A DNA stretch of 43,083 bases from a virus. The notes below the pieces were generated by a model. The model was not told the origin of the DNA, did not search any database, and was given only the letters and a program-made list of their open reading frames with translations. Shown here piece after piece: positions 32,308 to 40,506 of this stretch. The stretch covers positions 1 to 43,083 of the IMG/VR virus record IMGVR_UViG_3300022934_000049; one strand, given 5' to 3'. Within the stretch, counting starts at the first letter, position 1; every line of letters starts with the position of its first letter. Both the position numbers and the translations under genes were made by a program.

Positions 32308-33057
32308 CTATTCTTCGACAACGGGGCCGGTTTTCGCTCTCTCTGCCACGATAGCGTCGTACTGAGCTTGCATTTCTGCTTCCTGAGCGGAAACGGCTGT
32401 AGAAAGCCCTGCGACGCTCCGGTTCCAGATTACGCCCTTTAGTGCGTTGTTGATCTGCGGGACGCGGTGAGCTTCCATTGTGAAGCTCAGTCCGGTGAAT
32501 TTTGTGCTCTGGCTTGCTTCGATTGGCGAAGCCATTACGCAGCACGGGAAATTGTACGTAAACCAGTCTTGGGATTTCGTAGCCGGAGCTGCCGCTGTGA
32601 TGCGGTTATCCCGTGCTGGAACGATCAAAATACGGAAAGCGTGGTACTGAAAAAGCGGTGTGCCGACTTCCCACTCATAAATAGTTCCGGGAGTCTCGTA
32701 CGCTGTGTTTTGCTGCTCAATCCACGTCCGGGTACGCTGGCTCCACGTGCTGAGATTGAAACTGAGCTGAACGATTCGCCCGAGCACCTGCCGCTCAATC
32801 GGTGGCCCTTGGGGGCCGCCGTGACTGTCCGCCGGTACGTCGTTGAAAAACTCGCGAGTAACAATCGCCATGTCGTCGATCTGTTGCCCGAGCCAATACA
32901 GCGTGTCCTCTGGGTCGAGAGAATTGCCGATGTAGATATTGCTAGCACCGGCAACTTTTACGTCTACGCCGTTGTATTGTGTTGTACCCGCTCCGGTGTT
33001 CGGATCAGGATTGTTGCCGACGGCTTGGGGAGCTACTCGCCCCGGTACGAGTGTCAT
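32308..33057 (-). CDS. Head-completion or tail-tube candidate, 249 aa
   Basis: Last gene of the head operon; ATG overlaps the connector stop (ATGA). Sequence: NPDPNTGAGTTQYNGVDVKV, a DDMAIVTREFFNDVPADSHG segment, a beta-rich centre (IVQLSFNLSTWSQRTRTWIE) and FTGLSFTMEAHRVPQINNAL. No family is recognised. After a gp36-like connector, Mu-like phages encode connector, tail terminator or tube proteins, which suits its size. Confidence 0.7.
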   Translation of the reverse strand: MTLVPGRVAPQAVGNNPDPNTGAGTTQYNGVDVKVAGASNIYIGNSLDPEDTLYWLGQQIDDMAIVTREFFNDVPADSHGGPQGPPIERQVLGRIVQLSFNLSTWSQRTRTWIEQQNTAYETPGTIYEWEVGTPLFQYHAFRILIVPARDNRITAAAPATKSQDWFTYNFPCCVMASPIEASQSTKFTGLSFTMEAHRVPQINNALKGVIWNRSVAGLSTAVSAQEAEMQAQYDAIVAERAKTGPVVEE

Positions 33058-33569
33058 GTTCCACCACCTTGAGCTGTTGGGAGTCTTGTTATTGGCGGTG
33101 GGAATTGCTTGCTCCGCACCGTTAAATCGTTGCGGTTTTGCAGTTGAACCGCAGTTGGCCCCGTATGATCGACCACCGTAGCGTCTAGCTGCGACGGCAA
33201 ATTAAAGACGTTCGCACCGTTTGCGAGCTTGTCCAGCAAGCTCCACCATTTCTGCTGCGATGCTTCCGCGTTGGCGGGTATGCTTTCGCCCCGCCGTTCG
33301 TATAGGCGTATGATCGCTAACCCACAAACGAGGTCTGCGAGATACGCCTTGTTTACGCCCGTAAGGTTCGATAGGTCTGCGACGGTATATTGGCCGCCCT
33401 GAATGAGAGCTGCCTGCACCTGCCCGCTCGCGCCGTCCAATGCTGCAAGCACCGCCGGATGTGTACCGACGGCCCCACGAGATAGGTGTTCGCGATTATC
33501 TGTCGCAAGGTCACCTATCCAATCAATGTCGTAACGAGCGGCTAGGTCATTCCCGTCTGCGTAAGCCAT
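33054..33569 (-). CDS. Head-tail connector (DUF1320 / Mu gp36-like), 171 aa
   Basis: Binds the portal side of the head-tail joint. The N-terminal MAYADGNDLAARYDIDWIGD resembles the MAYAT.eDL..r.g pattern of gp36-type proteins, followed by AALDGASGQVQAALIQGGQY and a helix LADLVCGLAIIRLYERRGES, typical of the family. The C-terminal tail is Pro/Arg-rich. Location directly after the major capsid gene agrees. Confidence 0.85.
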   Translation of the reverse strand: MAYADGNDLAARYDIDWIGDLATDNREHLSRGAVGTHPAVLAALDGASGQVQAALIQGGQYTVADLSNLTGVNKAYLADLVCGLAIIRLYERRGESIPANAEASQQKWWSLLDKLANGANVFNLPSQLDATVVDHTGPTAVQLQNRNDLTVRSKQFPPPITRLPTAQGGGT

Positions 33570-33585
33570 ATCGAATCCCTAGTTA

Positions 33586-34629
33586 CTAGGATACCGCTGC
33601 GGTGAAACGGAACGCTGAAGCTGGCGCGGTGCTTACCACGTCAAAGTCATCGACAACGTGTCCTTCAGTTCTGCGGTTGTCCTCGTCGTCCTTGGTATAG
33701 ACGGTCATATCTTCAGCCAAGAACAAGTGAACGCTCGAGAAACTCGGGCCGCCGGATTCTGCTACCAGACTGCCGGGACGTGCAAGCAGGTAAGCGTCGG
33801 TCGCCGAGCACAAGAAATTGCTGCTTAGTGATGCTCCACGCTTGCTGCTAACCTGAACCGCGTCCTCGACAACGATATTGATGCCGTAGAGCATGTCTGG
33901 AAGGCCGTACTCGCCCCACTTTCCAACTTCGCCCTTTACCTGAGCGTAAGCATCAGGCGACGATTTGATGTGGTCAACGATCTCTTGAGACTCGGCCATC
34001 GCGTGAGCAACAGTCGGGCTAATCACAAGCTGCAAGTCCTTGCGTCTAACAACGGAAAGGGTCGCAATCATGATTTTCTCGACGGCGTAAGCGAGCGAAC
34101 GCTTGATATCCTGTCGAGCAACTGTGGACTGATCCCACGTGCCGGAGTTGCCGGGGATTCCCGTTGCAACGTCTACACTGTGGCCCGTAGCCCACGTGCC
34201 TGCTGTCTCCAAAAGCCCATGAACCGATAGCGTTCTCGCGGTCATCGCTTGCTGGGCTTTGATTCGCGAGTGGCTTTCGATAATGTTCCAATCGGCCTGC
34301 TCGCTAGCTTTGCGACCAATAGTGAAGTCGTAGTCGTACCGCTGACACTCGTAACCGGCGAACTCGAAAGTCTCGGTTCCGTTATTACGCTGCGGTCGCG
34401 GTGCTCCGTCGGGCCATACGAACTCGGCGAGGTTAGCACTCAAAACTCGAGCTGCTTCCTCTGGAGTGATCTTGAGATAGTACCCTGCTGACTTGTTCAC
34501 GTTGCTGAGTTGCACGTAGCTGTTCAGAGCAAAGTCGTCTGGGTTGCGGCTAAACTCGGTGATAAGACGGCCCGACGCATCGAGGTCTTTCACGTAGGTA
34601 TTATTTCCGCCGGGATATGCGAGAGGCAT
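33586..34629 (-). CDS. Major capsid protein, 347 aa
   Basis: HK97-fold-type shell subunit by context and pattern. It begins PLAYPGGNNTYVKDLDASGR, has ECQRYDYDFTIGRKASEQAD and a spine helix AYAVEKIMIATLSVVRRKDL, then DLQLVISPTVAHAMAESQEI and LPDMLYGINIVVEDAVQV, the A-domain region, and ends in a beta strand FDVVSTAPASAFRFTAAVS. AAGGA precedes the ATG by seven bases, after a GC-rich leader hairpin at 34671-34688. It follows the decoration gene. Confidence 0.85.
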   Translation of the reverse strand: MPLAYPGGNNTYVKDLDASGRLITEFSRNPDDFALNSYVQLSNVNKSAGYYLKITPEEAARVLSANLAEFVWPDGAPRPQRNNGTETFEFAGYECQRYDYDFTIGRKASEQADWNIIESHSRIKAQQAMTARTLSVHGLLETAGTWATGHSVDVATGIPGNSGTWDQSTVARQDIKRSLAYAVEKIMIATLSVVRRKDLQLVISPTVAHAMAESQEIVDHIKSSPDAYAQVKGEVGKWGEYGLPDMLYGINIVVEDAVQVSSKRGASLSSNFLCSATDAYLLARPGSLVAESGGPSFSSVHLFLAEDMTVYTKDDEDNRRTEGHVVDDFDVVSTAPASAFRFTAAVS

Positions 34630-34670
34630 AATTACGTCCTTCTAAAACGGGGGTGTATTTCGATAGGTTG

Positions 34671-34688
34671 CGTCCCCCGCCCGGGACG
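34671..34688 (-). other. GC hairpin in the major capsid leader
   Basis: CGTCCC and GGGACG pair around GGGCGG in the 77-base gap between decoration and capsid genes. There is no U-tract. It may protect or delimit the capsid mRNA; a partial terminator is less likely. Confidence 0.45.
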
Positions 34689-34706
34689 TGAGATTTCTAG
34701 TTAGTG

Positions 34707-35099
34707 TTACGCTTGTCCAGATTGAACGATTACTTTCGCTCGGTCGCCAGCAAGTCCGCCTTGCGTTACAACTGCAAAGTATTGCTCTCCGGTTGCGGCT
34801 TCTACCGCAGCACCGTTTGCGTCGGATCGAACTTTGTCGCCGGGATCTAAGTCCGCAGCTCCGACCACGACTTCGCAGCTTTCCGTATCCATATAGATAC
34901 GCTTCGATTGCCCTGTGGGAACGGCAACTACGTCGTTGGCACCCGGAATCGGCGTGTCCCATGCACTTTCGTGCATGATTCCGATAATGCCGTTGTCTGC
35001 TGCTACAGCTTGCCGGACAGTATTGTCGCCACTTAAAGCGACGAACCGACTTACGTTAATAGCGGCTGAAGCCTGAAACTGTTGTGAATTACCTGCCAT
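34707..35099 (-). CDS. Capsid decoration protein (DUF2190-like), 130 aa
   Basis: The small beta barrel-like sequence stands just before the major capsid gene, as decoration proteins do. Typical features: INVSRFVALSGDNTVRQAVA, GIIGIMHESAWDTPIPGAND, SKRIYMDTESCEVVVGAADL, DPGDKVRSDANGAAVEAATG and a final AKVIVQSGQA. GAGGTAAAT precedes the ATG. Confidence 0.75.
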   Translation of the reverse strand: MAGNSQQFQASAAINVSRFVALSGDNTVRQAVAADNGIIGIMHESAWDTPIPGANDVVAVPTGQSKRIYMDTESCEVVVGAADLDPGDKVRSDANGAAVEAATGEQYFAVVTQGGLAGDRAKVIVQSGQA

Positions 35100-35132
35100 T
35101 GGTATTTACCTCTTGTTGATGGTGTTTCTGTT

Positions 35133-37220
35133 TTACTCAGCAGTCAGATCAGCTTTTGCTTTGGCTACCGCGTCTTGGTAGGTCAAGCGATTGCCGCTCT
35201 TAATGCCGTCGTTTACGAGAGCTAAAGCACGGTCTGCAACTTGTGCTGCGAACTTGTCGCTTTGCACGTCGCCGCTCGCAAGTGAACCGTCGTACCCGAG
35301 TGGGATCATCGGCGACTGCGGAGCTGAAACTGCACAATAGTGTTGGATAAGCTCAACTCGCTTGTCGAACTCGTCGTTGCTCATTTCCGAGCCGTTGCTG
35401 TAAAGGCACTCGTCCATTTCACGCTTTAGGTTGACTGCACCGTACTGGTGAGCCAGATGCGTAAGCCGCTCTTTACGCTCTGCGTCGATAGCGTTCTGCC
35501 GGAGCTGCACGACCTCATGCTGAGTCGCTGCGTACATTTGAGCCTGCTCGGTAAGCAGACTGTCGTTGTGAGCTTTTAGTTGATTCAGCTCGGAACGCAT
35601 TTTCTCATTTTCAGCGGTGAGCGCCGCGTATTGATCTCTGCGCATGTTTCCCTCTGCGTAAGAGTCGTAACGGTGATAGCCCGGTGTTGCGCCGAACTGT
35701 TGATTTGGTGCGGAATCTTCCTTCGGCCCCTCGAGAATCCTTGCTAGTATGCCCTTGCCCTTAGTAGCTGCTGCGGTCGCTCCGGCTTTCGCCATGTCCC
35801 CGGCGACTCTACCCGCCATTTCTTTGCCGCGAGCTTTTACGCTGCCTTTGAGAGCATTTCCCGCCCCTCGTAGTGCTCCACCTGCTGCTCCGGCGAGCGG
35901 TGCTGCGTTTTTGTCGGGAGCCATCATTTTTCCGGCTGCGGAACCTACTGCTCCCGCAAGCATTGGAGCCATGTTTTTGTCTTGCGTGTAGTCAGCGTCG
36001 TCTCGCTTCTTGCCGTCGTCAGCCATAAGCGTGTCGCCTACGAAGTCACCCGTGGCTTTTGCTCCGGCTCCTAGCATTGAACTGAGTCCGTACTTGCCCA
36101 TGTTCTGTTCTGGCGGCATCGGGCCGACTTCATCTTCTTCGACCATTTCTTCTTCGACTGGCGGCATCCCCATAGATGGGTCGCCTTCCATTGGTGGCAT
36201 CCCCATAGCTGGATCGCCCATTGGAGCTTCGCCCATCGGTTCTTGCATTGGTGGCTCGGGCATCCCGCCCGCCATTGGATCTGCTTCCGGTGACGGTGGC
36301 ATCACGTCTTGCCCGGAGTTAATAGGCTGCTCGTCGCCGATCATTTGTGCGGCTTGGCTAATAGTCTGCCACTCCTCAGTGCTCATTAGCGCGTTTAGCA
36401 CCTCGCGAATCATGTCTTGATCTGGGGCCGTGGAGCCGTACATATCTTTGCCTTTTTTCTTGTCGCCGAATTGCTTAATGTGAGTGTTCCCGCCTCCGGG
36501 GAACGCCTGTATTGCCGGAGTAGCGTCGTAACGCTCAACGGTTACTGCCTCGTCGTCTGCGGCTGCTGCCGCGTATTGTGCTGTCGTTGGCAGCGGTAGC
36601 CTTGGTGCTTCTGAAAGTGCCGCAATCGGGTCGATATAACGTCGCCCGTTAGCCTTTAGCTGCAATACTTCTACGCTCCGATTTGGTCGATCTCTGAGCT
36701 GCTCCGCTTTGTCGTTTCGTTGCCACTCATTTGCAAAAATGCCCCATCGCGGGTTTTTGCGTCCCATCATGCCCAGTCGGTACGGGCCGACAAATCCAAG
36801 ATTCTTAGGGGGGTCTGGGTCGCGGTACGGTGGTGGCAGCGTGTGCTTATCCACGAGTGCCGTGTATGCGTCGGTGTCGTTAATCCGATGGTTATTCTCG
36901 CGGACGATCTTCGTCAATTCTGCGAGGTCGTAATTCGTGATCTGCTCGCTGCCGTCTGGCCCATAGTTGACTTTTTCGTGTTCCATAAAGAACGGTCGCG
37001 GCTCAGTCGGAGAGTATTGTTCCGCTGAGAAGTAGCGGGAAGCCTGCTCGAACATCTGGTTGCCCATTGTCGAGTCCCACGCTTGCCATACTGCTTGATT
37101 GCGTTGTGCTGGGTCGGGAATCTGCCCAGCGAGCGCATGGTGAGCGCGAACGATAAAGTCCTCCTCGGACTCTCCCTGTGTCGGCCTTATTGCCACTGCT
37201 GGTGTCATTGCTGCTTCCAT
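35133..37220 (-). CDS. Prohead protease/scaffold-like protein, 695 aa
   Basis: The N-terminal 230 residues (EEDFIVRAHHALAGQIPDPA, YDLAELTKIVRENNHRINDT, GPYRLGMMGRKNPRWGIFAN, RPNRSVEVLQLKANGRRYID, AALSEAPRLPLP) fit head-maturation or Mu gpI-like proteins, though I cannot assign a catalytic Ser. The middle contains Met/Pro repeats (GDPAMGMPPMEGDPSMGMPP) and Ala/Gly-rich hydrophobic stretches. A coiled coil at about residues 535-600 (TAENEKMRSELNQLKAHNDS) resembles scaffold C-termini. It lies directly before decoration and capsid genes. GAGGAAATC precedes the ATG. Confidence 0.7.
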   Translation of the reverse strand: MEAAMTPAVAIRPTQGESEEDFIVRAHHALAGQIPDPAQRNQAVWQAWDSTMGNQMFEQASRYFSAEQYSPTEPRPFFMEHEKVNYGPDGSEQITNYDLAELTKIVRENNHRINDTDAYTALVDKHTLPPPYRDPDPPKNLGFVGPYRLGMMGRKNPRWGIFANEWQRNDKAEQLRDRPNRSVEVLQLKANGRRYIDPIAALSEAPRLPLPTTAQYAAAAADDEAVTVERYDATPAIQAFPGGGNTHIKQFGDKKKGKDMYGSTAPDQDMIREVLNALMSTEEWQTISQAAQMIGDEQPINSGQDVMPPSPEADPMAGGMPEPPMQEPMGEAPMGDPAMGMPPMEGDPSMGMPPVEEEMVEEDEVGPMPPEQNMGKYGLSSMLGAGAKATGDFVGDTLMADDGKKRDDADYTQDKNMAPMLAGAVGSAAGKMMAPDKNAAPLAGAAGGALRGAGNALKGSVKARGKEMAGRVAGDMAKAGATAAATKGKGILARILEGPKEDSAPNQQFGATPGYHRYDSYAEGNMRRDQYAALTAENEKMRSELNQLKAHNDSLLTEQAQMYAATQHEVVQLRQNAIDAERKERLTHLAHQYGAVNLKREMDECLYSNGSEMSNDEFDKRVELIQHYCAVSAPQSPMIPLGYDGSLASGDVQSDKFAAQVADRALALVNDGIKSGNRLTYQDAVAKAKADLTAE

Positions 37221-37260
37221 GATTTCCTCGTTTTACGGTTTTTTTGCAACTTCGTGCAAG

Positions 37261-37545
37261 CTAGTAGATTGGTTGGTCTTTTAGCCCTCCCGGGTTTACG
37301 CCCAGCTCTGAGAAATACGGCGTGAGCTTGCCCTTCATTTGGTCGTCAATGGTGCTCGAAGCCCACGCGGGAAAGTCGCCGTATTCAGGTCGGTAATGCT
37401 TTACGCAACAGATTGCGTTTGCTAGCTCGGCAAGGTCGTCGTCGCCGTGCCAATACCCGTCTCCCAACAGAACGATGGACGCTCCGCTTTTGCTGACGAA
37501 GCTCGCTATTACGTACTCGTCGGTGTTTGTTTCGTCTAATTCCAC
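37261..37545 (-). CDS. Small acidic protein, 94 aa (GTG start)
   Basis: GTG at 37543-37545 with AAAGGG six bases upstream. Contains YVIASFVSKSGASIVLLGDG, YWHGDDDLAELANAICCVKH with paired Cys, and ends in PYFSELGVNPGGLKDQPIY. No family is recognised. It lies between the metallopeptidase polyvalent gene and the protease/scaffold gene. Confidence 0.65.
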   Translation of the reverse strand: MELDETNTDEYVIASFVSKSGASIVLLGDGYWHGDDDLAELANAICCVKHYRPEYGDFPAWASSTIDDQMKGKLTPYFSELGVNPGGLKDQPIY

Positions 37546-37560
37546 GCTGTTCCCTTTTTG

Positions 37561-40461
37561 CTAAATCAGCCCGCGCAATGCTGCGACCATAAAATTGAAG
37601 TGGTCTGGTGACTTCTCCGCGAACTCTGCCGCGTCCTCGTAGAGATGTTGAAGCCCCATTGAAATAACCTCGGTGCTCGAAGCCGAGTCGTAAAATTTGC
37701 CAGTGTACGCTGTCAGAAACCCGTCTTTGCTGGCAACTTCGTCGGGGTCGTAATTGGAGTTTTTCAGCTTTAGGCTTCGAGTCGGATCTTTCTGAACCGC
37801 TTGGGCATAGAACGCTCTACCGAGTCGCCCGATATGAGTGTTCGTCTCTATTGCGTGGCCCAGCTCGTGAATCAATACGACCATGCTGTCCTCGCCCGCT
37901 CCCATTTCTACGCGGTTTTTTCCCGGGTTGAATTGGCTGCGACGTTTTCCGATGGTGGTAAATCCCACGCTGAAATTCGGTATCGAGCCGTCGCTGATTG
38001 ATTCGATCCATGCCACGGCGTTCTTCGATCTCCCGCCTGCATACGCTGGGTTAGTGCCTTGGAATTTAAGCTCTATCGCCGTTTGACCTTCTTGCTGCCT
38101 TCGGTTTGACTTAAAGCCTGCGAGTGCTTTGACAATTAGCTGTTTTTCTTCAGTTCGCAAACGGTTTCGCTCGTCTACGAGCTGATAATATTTGTCTTTA
38201 TACTCCTGCATTTTTGCTTGATCGCCGTCGCTTTCCGCTTCGATGGCGATACCTAGTGCTTCCTTGGCTGCTTCATTGACTTTGTTGCGCTCGGCTTGTG
38301 CCTTCTTTGTTTCGGTCACAAACTTTTTGCGTACTTCGTCTACCTGTTTTTTTGCGAGCTGCCGATATTTTCTTCCTTCTGACGCTAACAATCTAAACTT
38401 GTCCGTTTTCTTGTATTCATCTACTGCGTTGACATACTTCTTTGTCCCTCTCGCTGAACGCTGATCGGGACTCCACGTTGCGTCGTGGTACATTTCGTAG
38501 GCATATTCCGGCACTTCCTCGCCACGTTTGACTGCGTTGCGTACGGCAGCGCGGTGTTTTTTCATTATTGAGTCAAGTCCTAGCTTGCCGGACAACCTCG
38601 CTAGGCTCGCAGCTACGTCTCCAAAAGTTTTTGCCTCAGTGTGGCCTACGCCGATTACCTCAAGCATTTCCCGAAACGCCACCATGTTGTCCACGGTGTT
38701 TTTGAATCCGTATATTTTCTCTATTGCCGCTAATTCCTCGGCGGCTTGTTTTTCGCCGATGTCGCGAGCAATGTCGTCTTGAAAGTCTCTAAACGACTGG
38801 AATCCGATGATTGAATTGTTCCTGACATACGACTGTATCCATTCTTTCGTGTCGCTGGTCGGAAGCCCGTAGAATTTGTCCTGTAATTCTTGTATTTCTA
38901 AGGCGCTCTTGAGCACGAGCTGCTCGTGACTCATTTCCTGCGGCTTCAATTTTCTTAATGCCTCTGCGCCGCCGTGTTTCTTTGCAAGTTTTCGCACGCT
39001 TTTGCGTTTTTGCGCTGTGTTTCTCGTGCGTGAAAGGTTCCTTGCGTTTAGGTCGCGCTCGTAGTCTTTTCGTGCTTCTCGCATTGCTGCTGTATTTGCT
39101 TTGAAATTCCCTCGAGTCCACTGGCCGCCTTTTTTGCTCCCTTTCGGTACTCGCGGCTGATCTTTCCATGACTTGCCGGTGCTGTCGAATAGCTTTTCCT
39201 GCTTGTCCGTTTTTTTGGTGAACTGCTCCCACAAGCCGGGCTGCGTGGAGTAGTACGCAACTGCTTCGGCAAATGACGCGGCTTGAAACGGCACGGATTC
39301 GCCGTCGTCGTCCCACATTGATTCGGTGTCGCCGAAAATGATGTTGAATTGCGTCGGAAACTTCTGCGCCATTACCTCGAGTAGCTGCTCTGACCTTTCA
39401 AAGTCGTTTGCTTCCAGAGCTTCCTGTCGCTCTTGCTCGAGCTTTTTGTATGCTGGTTCCTCGAAAATGTCGTCTTTACGTTCCGCGTAAATTTCTGCGG
39501 CCTGCGAAACGATGTCCTCGTTTGTCAGCGGCAACGGCTTCGGTAGTGGCTTTCTGAGTGCCTCGAAAACGGCTTGCTCGTCTGCGTCTCCTCCTTGCAG
39601 CAAATAGCCCGCGTGAGCACGTATGATTGGGAGCAAATTTGCTTCGCTGTCGCTATACCGCTGCCCGTTTATGATTTCGTCCAGCCCGATTTTGTTAAGC
39701 TCGTCTGGGTCTTGTGCAGCTCTCGCTTTGGTCTGCCAATAACTGAGTCCACGGTATTTTCCCGCAAACAGTTGTCGCATTGCGTCCACGATTTCTTGCA
39801 CGCCTTCGTTGTGGCGTTGCTGCACCTCTTTTGCGACTTCGCGGAGTCCTGCTATATCCTCGCTGGTCGGTTCGTAATCTGCGTCGAATCCGACTTCTCT
39901 TGCTACGTCCTCAAATTTGGCCGATTCTCCGCGATTGATATATTTGCCGCTCTTTGTCAGTGTTTTCCACTTGCCGGTTTCTTTGTCGTATCGCTTTACG
40001 CCCTTCACGTCGTCGCTCATCACCTTTTTTGACTTGCTGCCTTTTCTCGGCGTTCCGTCTTTGTTGAGCTTCTTCGGAATCGTGCGAAACGGCTTCAAGC
40101 CGATGTCTTTTCGCTTGTATTGTATGTTCGGTTTTTGATCGCCCTGTTTTTGTTCCGGCTCTCCCTCTAGATCCGCTTTTTGCTGCACCTCGGGCTTTCG
40201 CCGGTATTTGCCGGTAAACGGATCTTCATGCGTTCCGAGCTGGCCCGGGCTGTCACGGTGCGGCTTCGGTTTTTTGGCAACTGCGTCGGGCCGAAAATCG
40301 GCCCATTTGCCGGGATCGGAACTGTCCGGGTTTACTTTGCCGTCGTCCGTTACGAAAATTGCCTGTTTTTTGCCGTCCTCGTCTGGATCGACGCTAATAA
40401 AACGTCCGTTAGCACGGTACTGATCGAGCAACGCGGCAACTGCCTGAGCAAAACTTTTCAC
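37561..40461 (-). CDS. Polyvalent protein with HELGH metallopeptidase domain, 966 aa (GTG start)
   Basis: GTG start with AAGGA eight bases upstream. A basic Lys/Pro-rich N-terminal half opens with RFISVDPDEDGKKQAIFVTD and HRDSPGQLGTHEDPFTGKYR. A RVPKGSKKGGQWTRG peptide at about residues 445-460 recalls capsid-entry motifs of phage head proteins. A long helical region follows. The C-terminal peptidase has LIHELGHAIETNTHIG at about 861-876 and a third ligand in SSTEVISMGLQHLYED at about 927, the HExxH...E arrangement of gluzincin-like MPTase-PolyVal domains, then PDHFNFMVAALRG. It probably cleaves a protein target in the capsid or after injection. Confidence 0.8.
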   Translation of the reverse strand: MKSFAQAVAALLDQYRANGRFISVDPDEDGKKQAIFVTDDGKVNPDSSDPGKWADFRPDAVAKKPKPHRDSPGQLGTHEDPFTGKYRRKPEVQQKADLEGEPEQKQGDQKPNIQYKRKDIGLKPFRTIPKKLNKDGTPRKGSKSKKVMSDDVKGVKRYDKETGKWKTLTKSGKYINRGESAKFEDVAREVGFDADYEPTSEDIAGLREVAKEVQQRHNEGVQEIVDAMRQLFAGKYRGLSYWQTKARAAQDPDELNKIGLDEIINGQRYSDSEANLLPIIRAHAGYLLQGGDADEQAVFEALRKPLPKPLPLTNEDIVSQAAEIYAERKDDIFEEPAYKKLEQERQEALEANDFERSEQLLEVMAQKFPTQFNIIFGDTESMWDDDGESVPFQAASFAEAVAYYSTQPGLWEQFTKKTDKQEKLFDSTGKSWKDQPRVPKGSKKGGQWTRGNFKANTAAMREARKDYERDLNARNLSRTRNTAQKRKSVRKLAKKHGGAEALRKLKPQEMSHEQLVLKSALEIQELQDKFYGLPTSDTKEWIQSYVRNNSIIGFQSFRDFQDDIARDIGEKQAAEELAAIEKIYGFKNTVDNMVAFREMLEVIGVGHTEAKTFGDVAASLARLSGKLGLDSIMKKHRAAVRNAVKRGEEVPEYAYEMYHDATWSPDQRSARGTKKYVNAVDEYKKTDKFRLLASEGRKYRQLAKKQVDEVRKKFVTETKKAQAERNKVNEAAKEALGIAIEAESDGDQAKMQEYKDKYYQLVDERNRLRTEEKQLIVKALAGFKSNRRQQEGQTAIELKFQGTNPAYAGGRSKNAVAWIESISDGSIPNFSVGFTTIGKRRSQFNPGKNRVEMGAGEDSMVVLIHELGHAIETNTHIGRLGRAFYAQAVQKDPTRSLKLKNSNYDPDEVASKDGFLTAYTGKFYDSASSTEVISMGLQHLYEDAAEFAEKSPDHFNFMVAALRGLI

Positions 40462-40506
40462 GTGTATTCATCCTTCACGCCCCTATGTTTTGTTGCCTGT
40501 AGTTTG

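Noticed and set aside
36130-36260. Short tandem DNA repeats resembling a CRISPR or iteron array
   Set aside because: They encode the imperfect Met/Pro-rich repeats of the scaffold-like protein and vary as coding sequence.
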